The position numbers were made by a program, and so were the translations under genes. Below, piece by piece: positions 27,689 to 40,776 of a DNA stretch of 64,000 bases. This DNA comes from Streptomyces sp. WMMB 322 (GTDB lineage Bacteria; Actinomycetota; Actinomycetes; Streptomycetales; Streptomycetaceae): assembly GCF_900090145.1 (NCBI RefSeq), contig NZ_FMHI01000004.1:186001-250000 (forward strand), written 5' to 3'. Below the pieces are notes generated by a model. It was not told where the DNA came from. It saw only the letters and a list, made by a program, of their open reading frames with translations, and made no database searches. Numbering within the stretch: the first letter of the stretch is position 1; every line of letters starts with the position of its first letter.

Positions 27689-28615
27689 ATGACGGCACGG
27701 GGGGCGCCGACGGGGCCTGCCGAGGACCCCGTCGAGCGGGGCTTCCCGCACCTGGCGACCGTGCGCGCCTCCATCACCGCGCTCTACAAGCGCCTCTCGT
27801 GGGACACCTTGCGGATCTTCGACGTGAGTGTGCCGCCCGCCGACGTGGCGTTCTCCGACTCCGAGGACCTCTACGCCGGGGTGCAGCGCGTGGCCCGCGT
27901 CATGGTGCAGCAGTTCCGGCTGCCCGACGCCCGCATGATCGTCAGCTTCCGCGAGATGGAGCACGCGGCGCACGTCGAACTCGCCGCGGGCCCCGAGTAC
28001 TTCATCGAACTGAACGCCCGCTTCAAGCATCACCGCCGCGACATCGGGGCAGCCCTCGCGCACGAGGTGATGCACGTGTATCTGCACCGCCTCGGTCTCG
28101 CCTTCCACGGCACGCGGGACAACGAGATCCTCACGGACACCGCCACCACCTATTTCGGCGCGGGCTGGCTGCTTCTGGACGCCTTCCGCCAGGACCAGCT
28201 CTCGTCGCAGAAGCTGGGTTACCTCACGCCGGAGGAGTTCGGTTACGTCCTGGCGAAGCGGGCCGCCGTCTTCGGCGAGGGTCCCGAGGTGTGGTTCACC
28301 AGCCCGCAGGCGTACGAGGCCTATCTCAAGGGCAGCGGCCTCGCCCGGTCCGACGAGACGCGGCCGCCGCTGGCGGCCTCCGGCTGGGCGGGACGGCGCC
28401 GCTACACCCGGGACCGGCGGTACGTGCTGGGCCACCCGCGCAGCGTCCCGTACCCGCCGGACGCGGACGCCTACTCGTACTGCTTCGAGGAACGTTCGCC
28501 GCTGCGGGTCTCCTTTCCCTGCCCGACGTGCCAGCAGCGCATCCGCGTGCCCGTGCGCGGGAAGCTGCGGGCGCGGTGCGGGCTGTGCCGCGCGGTCCTC
28601 GACTGCGACACGTGA
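27689..28615 (+). CDS. HExxH zinc metallopeptidase-like protein with C-terminal zinc ribbon
   Basis: A 308-residue protein I cannot place in a characterised family. About residues 20-130 are mixed alpha/beta. The zinc-protease helix AHEVMHVYLHRLGL lies near 128-141 with a downstream acidic helix NEILTDTATTYFGAG that could give the third ligand. A C-terminal zinc ribbon reads CPTCQQR and, 19 residues later, CGLCRAVLDC. No signal peptide, so probably intracellular. ATG 27689 follows GGGGGT by 9 bases; in-frame GTG codons upstream (27653, 27659, 27680) are alternatives. Divergent from the chorismate mutase gene. Confidence 0.75.
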   Translation: MTARGAPTGPAEDPVERGFPHLATVRASITALYKRLSWDTLRIFDVSVPPADVAFSDSEDLYAGVQRVARVMVQQFRLPDARMIVSFREMEHAAHVELAAGPEYFIELNARFKHHRRDIGAALAHEVMHVYLHRLGLAFHGTRDNEILTDTATTYFGAGWLLLDAFRQDQLSSQKLGYLTPEEFGYVLAKRAAVFGEGPEVWFTSPQAYEAYLKGSGLARSDETRPPLAASGWAGRRRYTRDRRYVLGHPRSVPYPPDADAYSYCFEERSPLRVSFPCPTCQQRIRVPVRGKLRARCGLCRAVLDCDT

Positions 28616-28797
28616 GAGCCGGTGCCGCTCGCCTCACGCGCTGGGCAGCCGTGACGACGCGTGTCAACTCCGGTGGAGCACGGGCCTGTTGACGTCCCGG
28701 CCCTGAGCATGTGCCGGCGCCGTGGCGGAGCCGGCCGGGGCAACCGCTTGCCGACCGCCCGGCGCGCGGACGGGGGCCGATGCCGTACGTTCGCGGT

Positions 28798-29262
28798 ATG
28801 AGCCCTTCCATCGCCACCAACACCCGCGTCGAGCTGGCAGGACTGCTCGAGTTCGTACGCCCCCGCCACCGCGCCGTCCTCATCACCCGCCGCTCCGACG
28901 GCGCGCCCCAGGCGTCGCCGCTGACGTGCGGCGTGGACGACTCCGGCCGGATCATCGTCTCCACGTATCCCGAGCGGGCCAAGACCGTCAACGCGCGCCG
29001 CGATCCGCGCGTGAGCGTCCTGGTGCTCTCCGACGAGTGGAACGGCCCGTGGGTGCAGGTCGACGGCGACGCCGAAGTCATCGACGCCCCCGACTCGGTG
29101 GAGCCGCTCGTCGAGTACTTCCGCAACATCTCGGGAGAGCACCCCGACTGGGACGAGTACCGGTCCGCGATGCTCAAGCAGGGCAAGTCCCTGATCCGTG
29201 TGACGCCGCGGCACTGGGGGCCGATTGCGACGGGAGGCTTCCCCGCGCGGCTTGCCCCCTGA
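28798..29262 (+). CDS. PPOX-class F420-dependent or flavin-dependent oxidoreductase
   Basis: A 154-residue split-barrel protein of the pyridoxine-5-phosphate-oxidase-like class. Typical elements are LLEFVRPRHRAVLITRRSDGAPQASPL at the start, GRIIVSTYPERAKTVNARRDPRVSVLVL in the middle, and WVQVDGDAEVIDAPD. Many actinobacterial relatives use cofactor F420 to reduce small molecules, but the cofactor is not certain from sequence. ATG 28798 fits the family start better than ATG 28780. It is isolated from its neighbours. Confidence 0.85.
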   Translation: MSPSIATNTRVELAGLLEFVRPRHRAVLITRRSDGAPQASPLTCGVDDSGRIIVSTYPERAKTVNARRDPRVSVLVLSDEWNGPWVQVDGDAEVIDAPDSVEPLVEYFRNISGEHPDWDEYRSAMLKQGKSLIRVTPRHWGPIATGGFPARLAP

Positions 29263-29416
29263 GCCCGCCGTCCCCGCGCCCTGCCAGGGCGTATGCGGAG
29301 GGTGACCACGCGTCTGGGCCTCTGACGTGCGTCGGCACCCCGTGCCGGTCTGTTCCGTCGGGCTGCGGAGTGCGCTCACGGGGTTCAGAATCGAGTGAGC
29401 GGGGCCTTGCGGAGGC

Positions 29417-29444
29417 GGTTGCATCCCTGGTGGTTGCATCCCTG
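29417..29444. repeat. Two copies of GGTTGCATCCCTG, 15 bases apart
   Basis: Perfect 13-base direct repeats at 29417-29429 and 29432-29444, upstream of the 62-residue gene (start 29502). A repeat period of 15 bases is close to one and a half helical turns. It could be a tandem regulator site or a leader element. The remaining bases between the oxidoreductase stop (29262) and this gene hold no other feature I can support. Confidence 0.85.
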
Positions 29445-29501
29445 AGCGGGCTGTGCCCGATGACCGCTGCGCCCGAGTCGTACAGGGGAGTTGACGCAGA
29501 A

Positions 29502-29690
29502 ATGACCACGACAGTGCCCACGATCGCAGTTGCGCCGTCACGGTCGCTGAGTGACCGCATGACGACGGAGGGCAACGAGCTGCCCCTGCCACCGGGGGTG
29601 TGGCTGGAGGCGCCGCTGTGGCTGCTGGCGGGTGTCGAGGACGAGGAAGAGACCAGCTTCGAACCCAACATCTGGCGGGGGATCGACTGA
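29502..29690 (+). CDS. Small acidic protein of 62 residues, unknown
   Basis: Supported by GGGGAG 11 bases before the ATG, about 85 percent G/C at third codon positions, and a very strong terminator four bases after the stop. The protein has a Thr/Ser-rich first third and a hydrophobic middle with three Trp (PGVWLEAPLWLLAGVEDEEE; NIWRGID), and it ends acidic. No signal peptide, Cys or transmembrane helix. It is monocistronic between the oxidoreductase gene and a convergent XRE regulator gene. I do not recognise it. It could be a regulatory protein, a partner of the regulator, or a leader-type peptide precursor. Confidence 0.65.
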   Translation: MTTTVPTIAVAPSRSLSDRMTTEGNELPLPPGVWLEAPLWLLAGVEDEEETSFEPNIWRGID

Positions 29691-29693
29691 GGC

Positions 29694-29741
29694 GGCCCGC
29701 ACGTGGGGCCTGGCGTCGTCGCCCGGCCCCACGTGCGGGCC
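29694..29741. terminator. Strong terminator after the 62-residue gene
   Basis: A perfect 17-base-pair inverted repeat: GGCCCGCACGTGGGGCC (29694-29710) with its complement at 29725-29741 and a 14-base loop. It starts four bases after the stop codon. The rest of the gap to the XRE gene (29742-30044) holds only the short repeat at 30011-30034. Confidence 0.92.
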
Positions 29742-30010
29742 GGGGCGTGCCCCGCCTGGGCTCCCGTCAATTCAGCGTCTGCGGACCAGGGCCCGCGGTG
29801 TTCTCCCGCGGAACAAGGAGGAACGGGGAGCGGCCCGCCCTGACGCCGGCGTTCCGGCGGCGCTCCCGGCGGATTCTCACGGCCACCGGCTCGGCATCGC
29901 CTGACAGCCACCGGCGCGGCATCGCCCGGCGGCCGGCGTGGAGCGTGCCGCCCGGGGCAGCGGCCTTACGGTCGGCCGCTCACGGACCGCCGGTGCCGGT
30001 GCGGGCGTCG

Positions 30011-30034
30011 CGGGAACGCGGGAACGCGGGAACG
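30011..30034. repeat. Three tandem copies of CGGGAACG
   Basis: Eight-base unit repeated three times just beyond the XRE gene stop, in an otherwise featureless 300-base gap. Probably slippage-derived; no function is inferred. Confidence 0.85.
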
Positions 30035-30044
30035 CCGGAAGAGG

Positions 30045-30926
30045 TCACCGCTTGAACTCGTTGCGCAGCCGGTCCAGATACGTCCGGGGGTCCGGCAGCA
30101 GTTCGGCGGCGAGGCGGGAGACGCGGGTGTAGGCCTCCAGATGGGCCACGACGTCCGGCCGCTGGTCCAGGTACACGGCGCTGGTGAGGCCGACCTCCGT
30201 GTAGACGATGTCCTGCAACTCCCGTTCCTGGAAACGGAAATAGGTGATGTGGCCGCTCGCACCGGAGTGCGCACCGGCGGCCAGTGGAAGGACGCGCAAG
30301 GTGATGCGGGGGTCCTCGGCCGCCTCCATCACGTGCTCGATCTGCGCACGCATCACATCGGGCCCGCCGACCTCACGCCGCAGCGCGGCCTCCTCCAGGA
30401 CCACCCACAGCGTCGGTGCACCCTCCCGGCCCAACAGCGCCTGCCTGCGCAGGCGCAGGTCCACACGGTGTTCCAGGGCGTCCGCCGCCTCGTACGGGAA
30501 TCCTGCGCGGATCACGGCACGCGCATAGTCGCGGGTCTGCAACAGACCAGTGACGTAGTGCGGTTCGTATACGCGGATGACCTCGGCGGCGGTCTCCAGG
30601 GAGACGTACGCACGGAACCAGTCGGGCAGCGCCGTCTTGTAGTTGTGCCACCAGCCGGGCTCGTTCGCCTGCTCGGCCATGTCCGTGAAGTCGCGCGCCT
30701 CCTCGTCGGAGACCTCGTAGAAGCGCAGCAGCTCCCGCACATAGGGGAGTTTCAGGCTCACTTGAGCGTTCTCGATGCGGCGGATGGTCAGATGGCTGAC
30801 GCCCAGGGCTCTGGCCGCCTCCTCCAGCTGGGCGTTCCTGCTCTCCCGCAGTTCCTTCAGCCGCTTGCCGAGGATGATACGCAGCACCGTGGGCGCACTC
30901 TGGCCGCTCGGCAGTGCCTCGCTCAC
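30045..30926 (-). CDS. XRE/Scr1-type helix-turn-helix regulator with DUF5753
   Basis: A 293-residue regulator of the large actinomycete group related to Scr1. An N-terminal HTH lies at about residues 16-75 (LGKRLKELRESRNAQLEEAARALGVSHLTIRRIENAQVSLKLPYV). The DUF5753 part follows (GWWHNYKTALPDWFRAYVSLETAAEVIRVYEPHYVTGLLQTRDYA and VLEEAALRREVGG). GTG 30926 follows AGGAG by 7 bases. In this group the regulator gene is usually followed by a DUF397 gene; none is present. It is convergent with the 62-residue gene. The target is unknown. Confidence 0.92.
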   Translation of the reverse strand: MSEALPSGQSAPTVLRIILGKRLKELRESRNAQLEEAARALGVSHLTIRRIENAQVSLKLPYVRELLRFYEVSDEEARDFTDMAEQANEPGWWHNYKTALPDWFRAYVSLETAAEVIRVYEPHYVTGLLQTRDYARAVIRAGFPYEAADALEHRVDLRLRRQALLGREGAPTLWVVLEEAALRREVGGPDVMRAQIEHVMEAAEDPRITLRVLPLAAGAHSGASGHITYFRFQERELQDIVYTEVGLTSAVYLDQRPDVVAHLEAYTRVSRLAAELLPDPRTYLDRLRNEFKR

Positions 30927-31170
30927 GCACAGGCTCCTGTCCGCGGCCGGCCACGGAAGAGCATGCGTCTCAACTTGCCCTGGCTGCCGCGTCGTTGTGA
31001 TGGTGACGAAAGAAAAGGACGAGGTCGCACGAAGCTATCAGAGCTGTCCGCGCACGCGGCAGCCCCGCACCACGTGGAAGTGGTGCGGGACCTCGGCCGG
31101 GAGGCACCGGCGTCGGGGCGTCAGGGCCTGCGCAACGCGTTCCGCGCGCCGCGGCTCCCTGACCGATGTG

Positions 31171-31662
31171 TCATCCGGTCATCAGTGTCTTCCCCGTCGC
31201 CGCGTCGACGACGGTGCGCTTGCCCAGTGCGCTCTTCAGCTCGACCTTCGTCTTGTCGGTCACGATCTGCTTGGTGCAGAAGTCGGCCTTCTCGTCCTTC
31301 TTCGACCAGCCCGAGACGATCACGAGCTTGCTCGTCTCGTGCACGCGTGCGCCGTACTTCGTCTCGCAGCCCCCGTGTCCGACGGTCACGGTCAGCGAGT
31401 CGTTCTCGCCCTTGACCGGCGGCTGAGCAGCCTCGATCGGCAGCATGTCCCGGTGCCTGCCCTTGGTCTTGTCGACCTTCGGCCAGCTCTGCTCGATCTC
31501 GGCCGCGCGCTTCTCGAAGCGGGTCTGCTTCTTCGGCGCCTCGCTGCTCACGGTCTGGCCGCTGCCGCCGCACGCGGTGGCCGTGAGGGCCACGGCGACC
31601 ATCGCCGGGGCCAGGACGAGCGCGGCCTTGCGTCGGGCGGTACCAATCGTGCTGTGTCGCAT
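31171..31662 (-). CDS. Small secreted lipoprotein of unknown function
   Basis: A 163-residue lipoprotein. The signal peptide (RRKAALVLAPAMVAVALTATAC) ends at a lipobox-like site with Cys near residue 31. The mature part is Lys/Glu-rich, with two further Cys (GHGGCETKYG and DFCTKQIV) that may pair. Residues 85-135 alternate hydrophobic and polar (KLVIVSGWSKKDEKADF), suggesting a small beta-sandwich. ATG 31662 follows GGAGG by about 10 bases. The 244 bases between its stop and the XRE gene start hold no clear gene. Confidence 0.8.
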   Translation of the reverse strand: MRHSTIGTARRKAALVLAPAMVAVALTATACGGSGQTVSSEAPKKQTRFEKRAAEIEQSWPKVDKTKGRHRDMLPIEAAQPPVKGENDSLTVTVGHGGCETKYGARVHETSKLVIVSGWSKKDEKADFCTKQIVTDKTKVELKSALGKRTVVDAATGKTLMTG

Positions 31663-32171
31663 CTTCGATCTACCTCCTGCTTCACCGCTCTGACGGACGA
31701 GGCGCGTGAGAGGTTCCGCCGCGTTCCGATCAGTTCTCCGGGCCGGGCAGGGCCCCCGGTCGTCCCGCTTCCCGGAAACCGGCGACCGAGCGGGCCCTGG
31801 AGTTCCACGGAGACCTGGGCGATGCGGCGGGCCGAGGCGGTACGCAGGGCCAAGGCCGGACGCAGCAGCATCTCGGCCGGGTGGCCGCAGCGATGGGACG
31901 GCCGGAGACGGCCCGCGCGCACCGGGAGGCGGCGCGGCACCGGGAGGCGGCGGTTGCCGGCTGCCGCCGCCCGGCTCACGAAGGAGCGGGCATGCCGCAG
32001 TACGCCGATGAAGTCGCCGAACCCCTGGAGGAGTTGGGAACGGTGCCGCGGCGCCGCATCCGGGGAGCCGGGGAGTGAGGCGAGTGCCCCGCGTCTCCCG
32101 CCCGCGGTGACGGCCGCGGCGGCCCATGCCCCCACACCGCGGTGAGGCGGCGGACGCCCCGTGCCCGCACA

Positions 32172-32211
32172 CCGCGGTGCCCGCCCCGGTCGGGAGGGAC
32201 GGGCACCGCGG
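32172..32211. terminator. Twelve-base-pair inverted repeat beyond gltD
   Basis: CCGCGGTGCCCG (32172-32183) is mirrored by CGGGCACCGCGG (32200-32211) around a 16-base loop that can pair further (CCC with GGG). It is the second terminator-like structure reached by transcripts leaving gltD. Confidence 0.7.
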
Positions 32212-32226
32212 CCGCCTGGGTGCTGT

Positions 32227-32282
32227 CGCGTGCCGGACGGATCCGGTCCGGCCTCGCGTGCCGGACGGATCCGGTCCGGCCG
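32227..32282. terminator. Duplicated hairpin directly after the gltD stop
   Basis: A 28-base unit occurs twice in tandem, identical except for the last base. Each copy contains the hairpin GCCGGAC-GGATCCG-GTCCGGC (7 base pairs). The array abuts the gltD stop codon at 32283. It acts as a probable double terminator and arose by local duplication. Confidence 0.8.
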
Positions 32283-33735
32283 TCAGACCGCCATGGCGCG
32301 GTCGTTGGGGCCGATGGGCGACGGAAGGGCGCTGGCGCCCATGAGGTGGCGGTCGACCCCCTTGGCCGCCGAGCGGCCCTCGGCGATCGCCCAGACGATG
32401 AGGGACTGGCCGCGGCCCGCGTCACCCGCGACGAAGACACCGTCGACGCTGGTGGCGTAGTTGCTGTCGCGCGCGACGTTGCCGCGCTCGTCCAGCTCGA
32501 CGCCGAACTGCTCGACCAGCCCGTTCTCGCGGTCGACTCCGGTGAACCCCATGGCGAGAGTGACCAGCTGGGCCGGGATCTTCCGCTCGGTTCCGGCCTT
32601 CTGCTCCATCTTGCCGTCCTTCATCTCCACCTCGACCAGGTGCAGCCACTGGACGTTGCCGTCCTCGTCGCCCTCGAAGTGGGTGGTGCTGACGGAGTAG
32701 ACCCGCTCGCCGCCCTCCTCGTGCGCGGAACTGACCTTGTAGAGCATCGGGAACGTCGGCCACGGCTGGTCCGGGCCGCGCTCCTCCCCCGGCTTGGGCA
32801 TGATCTCCAGCTGGGTGACGGAGGCCGCGCCCTGCCGGTGGGCCGTACCGACGCAGTCGGCGCCGGTGTCACCGCCGCCGATGACGACGACGTGCTTGCC
32901 CTCGGCGCTGATCGGGGAGACCGTCAGGTCGCCCTCCTGCACCTTGTTGGACAGCGGCAGGTACTCCATCGCCTGGTGGATGCCGCCCAGTTCACGCCCG
33001 GGCACCGGCAGGTCGCGGGCAGTGGTGGCCCCCGCCGCGATGACGACCGCGTCGTGCCGCTTGCGCAGCTTCTTCGCGTCGATGTCGCGGCCGACCTCCA
33101 CCTCCGTGCGGAACTTGGTGCCCTCCGCGCGCATCTGCTCCACGCGGCGGTTGATGTGCCGCTTCTCCATCTTGAACTCGGGGATGCCGTAGCGCAGCAG
33201 CCCGCCGAGCCGGTCGGCACGCTCGTAGACGACGACGGTGTGGCCGGCGCGCGTCAGCTGCTGCGCCGCCGCCAGGCCGGCTGGGCCGGAGCCGATGACG
33301 GCGACGGTCTTGCCCGAGAGCCGCTCCGGGGGCTGCGGCGTGACGTGACCGTTGTCCCACGCCTTGTCGATGATGGTGACCTCGACGTTCTTGATGGTCA
33401 CCGGCGGCTGGTTGATGCCCAGCACGCACGCCGACTCGCACGGCGCGGGACACAGCCGCCCGGTGAACTCGGGGAAGTTGTTCGTCGCGTGGAGCCGCTC
33501 GATCGCGGCGCTCCAGTCCTCGCGGTAGGCGTAGTCGTTCCACTCCGGGATCAGGTTGCCCAGCGGACAGCCCTGGTGGCAGAAGGGGATGCCGCAGTCC
33601 ATGCAGCGTCCGGCCTGCTTGCTGACGATGGGCAGCAGCGAGCCCGGAACGTACACCTCGTTCCAGTCCTTGACCCGCTCCTCGACGGGACGGGACTGCG
33701 CGACCTCACGGTCGGTGTGCAGGAAGCCCTTGGGG

Positions 33736-33743
<8 letters not shown>
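32283..33743 (-). CDS. gltD: Glutamate synthase (NADPH) small subunit
   Basis: A 486-residue beta subunit that passes electrons from NADPH to the large subunit. The N-terminal iron-sulphur part has [17 protein letters not shown] and [13 protein letters not shown]. The FAD site is [22 protein letters not shown] and the NADPH site [23 protein letters not shown]. Its ATG lies inside the end of gltB, with an 8-base overlap (ATGGCTGA), so translation is coupled. Terminated by the hairpins at 32227-32282. Confidence 0.97.
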
Positions 33744-38352
<4,609 letters not shown>

Positions 38353-38793
38353 CGGCTCTCCCGTCGTCGTCGTGGCCGGGCTCCCCCGGGGACACCTCCT
38401 GGGGACACCTCCCCGCGAAGCGTGGGGAGGAGCCAGGAAGCGGTGGCGCCTGGGGGGCTACAGATCCCCCGGAGTGACCGGAGGGGGTGCCGAGGGACGA
38501 CGCTGGCCCTCTGCAGAACAAATTTCCATGAAGGTTACATGGTGGACCAGACCTCGGAAAAAAGCTGTGTCGTCTCGGGTTGTGGACAGGACGACCACAT
38601 GGCGATACCGGGAGGTTCGGCCCCCAGGACCTGCGCCGGAGGTGCGGATGGCCCCTGCGCAGCAGCACGGTGTGCGGCCCCCTCGCGAGCTTCATTGCCC
38701 GCGGGCCTTCGGGCTCTTGCCCCGTTCAGACGTCCTGAAACCGCCGGGTAACAAGAAGATCGTACCGAGGACGCCGCCTCACCGGCCTGGCGC
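38353..38793. other. gltB upstream region, 441 bases, with structured GC-rich leader
   Basis: No gene. Next to gltB are two direct copies of GGGGACACCTCC (38388-38412) and the hairpin at 38408-38430. Further upstream an A/T-rich block (about 38515-38575) is the likely promoter area. On the minus strand it holds GTAAC, 7 bases, GAAAT, which loosely resembles a GlnR half-site pair (normal spacing is 6). I cannot fix the promoter. Confidence 0.5.
38408..38430 (-). other. Hairpin in the gltB leader
   Basis: CCTCCCC-GC-GAA-GC-GT-GGGGAGG forms a stem of about nine base pairs with a small bulge and a 3-base loop. It lies roughly 60 bases before the gltB start, in the transcribed leader. It could be an attenuator or just GC-rich structure. 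Confidence 0.45.
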
Positions 38794-39519
38794 TCATCCC
38801 AGGGCCACCCCGAAGGCGGCGCCCAGCCCGTACGTCACCGCCGCCGCCCCGGCGCCCAGCGCCAGCTGCCGCAGCCCGCTGAACCACCACGTCCGCGCCG
38901 TGACACGGGCCACCATCGCCCCGCATGCGAAGAGTCCGGCCAGCGCCAGCACCACCGCGAACCACAGCGAGGTCGCCCCCAGCAGATACGGGAGGACGGG
39001 CACGGCGGCCCCGGCGCAGAACGACAGGAACGAGGAGATCGCGGCCGTCCTCGGCGAGGGCAGATCACCGGGGTCGACCCCCAGCTCCTCGCGTGCGTGC
39101 GTCTCCAGGGCCTGCTCCGGATCCTCGTGGAGCTGGCGGGCCACCTCCATGGCCAGCTCGGTCTCCACCCCGCGCGAGACGTAGACGGCGGCCAGTTCCT
39201 TCAGCTCGTCCTCGGGGTGCCGCTTCAGCTCGCGCCGCTCGACCTCCAGTTCCGCCTGGACCAGCTCACGCTGCGAGGCGACGGAGGTGTACTCGCCGGC
39301 GGCCATCGAGGAGGCACCGGCCACGAGGCCCACGAGGCCGGAGATGGCGATGAACCGGCTCGATGCGGAGCTGCCGGCGACGCCCGCCACGATTCCGAGG
39401 TTGGAGACGAGTCCGTCCATGGCGCCGAAGACGGCCGGCCGCAGCCAGCCGCCGTTGATGTCCCTGTGGGTGTGGGTGCCGTCCTCACCGCGTGCTGTGT
39501 TCCGCTCCATGACCGCCAT
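38794..39519 (-). CDS. VIT1/CCC1-family transporter (iron/manganese type)
   Basis: A 241-residue membrane protein of the vacuolar-iron-transporter family. The signature is NGGWLRPAVFGAMDGLVSNLGIVAGVAG and then SGLVGLVAGASSMAAGEYTSVASQRE. A hydrophilic, Glu-rich loop (about 90-155) normally binds metal. Three more helices follow from about 160. Bacterial members are thought to export or store Fe or Mn. ATG 39519 follows AGGAGG by 9 bases. Its direct regulation is not visible. Confidence 0.92.
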   Translation of the reverse strand: MAVMERNTARGEDGTHTHRDINGGWLRPAVFGAMDGLVSNLGIVAGVAGSSASSRFIAISGLVGLVAGASSMAAGEYTSVASQRELVQAELEVERRELKRHPEDELKELAAVYVSRGVETELAMEVARQLHEDPEQALETHAREELGVDPGDLPSPRTAAISSFLSFCAGAAVPVLPYLLGATSLWFAVVLALAGLFACGAMVARVTARTWWFSGLRQLALGAGAAAVTYGLGAAFGVALG

Positions 39520-39663
39520 GTCCGCTTCCTCCTGACGCGGTGGAGCCGTCGGGCGCCACCTCCAGCCCTTCGAAGGTATGCGCCGAATCACAGGGGCCGC
39601 CAGCAAGGAAGGCCGAACTTACCTGGTGAGAAGCCTTGTTCCGAGCGGACCGCGAGCGCGGGG

Positions 39664-39692
39664 TTGACGCCCCCTCTCCGTAACCGCAGGAT
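39664..39692 (+). promoter_or_regulatory. Candidate promoter of the sugar ABC operon
   Basis: TTGACG (39664-39669) and CAGGAT (39687-39692) are 17 bases apart. The start of transcription would fall near 39699, directly before the LacI-type operator at 39706-39719. That arrangement fits repression. Confidence 0.55.
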
Positions 39693-39705
39693 TCCCGTCC
39701 GTGGC

Positions 39706-39719
39706 TGCAACCGTTTCCA
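39706..39719. promoter_or_regulatory. LacI/GalR-family operator TGCAACCGTTTCCA
   Basis: It matches the general LacI-family pattern TGNAANCGNTTNCA at every defined position, with a CG centre. It lies about 98 bases upstream of the first permease gene and just downstream of the candidate promoter. No LacI-type gene is encoded in the window, so the repressor must act from elsewhere. In Streptomyces such sites control sugar importers. Confidence 0.7.
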
Positions 39720-39816
39720 GTTCCGGCGCCGGGCCGGCCGTGCGCCTCCTCGCCGGGACGGGACGCCGCCCCGCCTCCGGGCGCGCTGCGCCCTCACGGG
39801 CGGGGGAGGCCGCGCG

Positions 39817-40776
39817 GTGAGCGTCACCGCACGCGGCACCTCCGCCCGCGGGGAGGGCGCCGGCACCCCGCCGCCCAGGTCCGCGCCGGAGCGCCGCAGA
39901 GCCCTCGGGCTGGACCGGGACGGGTGGTTCCTGCTACTGCCCGCCCTGCTGCCGATCCTGCTGCTGAGTGCGGGACCGCTGCTGTACGGGCTCTCGCTCG
40001 CCTTCACCGACGCGCAGTCCGGCCGCACGGCGGTGACCAAGTTCACGGGCCTGGCCAACTTCGCGGACCTGCGGCTGGATTCCCTCTTCTGGGACTCCTT
40101 CAGAATCGGCCTCGTATGGGCCGTCTCGGTGACCGCGCTGCAGTTCCTGCTGGCCCTCGGCCTGGCCGTCCTGCTCAACCAGAACCTGCGCTTCCGCTGG
40201 CTGGCCCGTACGCTCGCGCTCGTCCCGTGGGCGATGCCCGAGGTCGTCGTCGGCGTGATGTGGCGGCTGGTCTACAACCAGGACGCCGGCATCCTCAACG
40301 CCACGCTGCGTGACCTGCATCTGATCACGGAGAACGCCGACTGGCTCGCCGGCGCCTCCCTCGCCCTTCCGGCGGTGATCGTGGTGGGCGTATGGGCGGG
40401 GATGCCGCAGACCACCGTCGTGCTGCTGGCCGGACTGCAGAACGTGCCGCAAGAGCTCCACGAGGCCGCCGCGATCGACGGCGCGAGTGTGTGGCGCCGC
40501 TTCGCAACGGTCACGTGGCCGGTGCTGAAGCCCGTGGTGCTGGCGATCACCGCCCTCAACTTCATCTGGAACTTCAACTCCTTCGGCCTGGTCTACGTCC
40601 TCACCGGCGGAGGGCCGGGCGGTTCGACCCGGCTGCCGATGCTCTTCGCGTACGAAGAGGCCTTCCGCTACGGGCAGTTCGGCTACGCGGCCGCGATGGG
40701 TCTGGTGATGACCGCGGTCGTCGCCGTGCTGCTGGCGGTCTTCCTGCGCAACCGCCTGAAGGGGGACGAGCGGTGA
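39817..40776 (+). CDS. Sugar ABC transporter permease (MalF/CUT1 type)
   Basis: A 319-residue permease with six predicted helices. The first helix is FLLLPALLPILLLSAGPLLYGLSLAF (about 37-62). The cytoplasmic EAA loop is ELHEAAAIDGASVWRRFATVTWPVLKP. GTG 39817 follows GGGGGAGG by 8 bases, and upstream in-frame sequence lacks coding character. The stop overlaps the next GTG (GTGA). CUT1 systems import oligosaccharides or glycosides. The sugar is unknown. Confidence 0.93.
   Translation: MSVTARGTSARGEGAGTPPPRSAPERRRALGLDRDGWFLLLPALLPILLLSAGPLLYGLSLAFTDAQSGRTAVTKFTGLANFADLRLDSLFWDSFRIGLVWAVSVTALQFLLALGLAVLLNQNLRFRWLARTLALVPWAMPEVVVGVMWRLVYNQDAGILNATLRDLHLITENADWLAGASLALPAVIVVGVWAGMPQTTVVLLAGLQNVPQELHEAAAIDGASVWRRFATVTWPVLKPVVLAITALNFIWNFNSFGLVYVLTGGGPGGSTRLPMLFAYEEAFRYGQFGYAAAMGLVMTAVVAVLLAVFLRNRLKGDER

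Larger units (their letters stand above)
31663..32282. other. 620-base gap between lipoprotein gene and gltD
   Basis: No convincing gene. A 65-codon plus-strand frame at 31881-32078 has no ribosome-binding site or family resemblance. The left end must hold the lipoprotein promoter. The right end carries two structured blocks, the inverted repeat at 32172-32211 and the duplicated hairpins at 32227-32282, which terminate gltBD. Confidence 0.6.

Noticed and set aside
30927..31170. Possible divergent small gene upstream of the XRE regulator, as seen in related loci
   Set aside because: A short frame starting MVTKEKDEVARSYQ exists, but it loses coding character quickly and shows no ATPase or DUF motif.
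31881..32078. 65-codon plus-strand frame in the gap before gltD
   Set aside because: No ribosome-binding site, no recognisable similarity, overlapping frames on the other strand are equally open.
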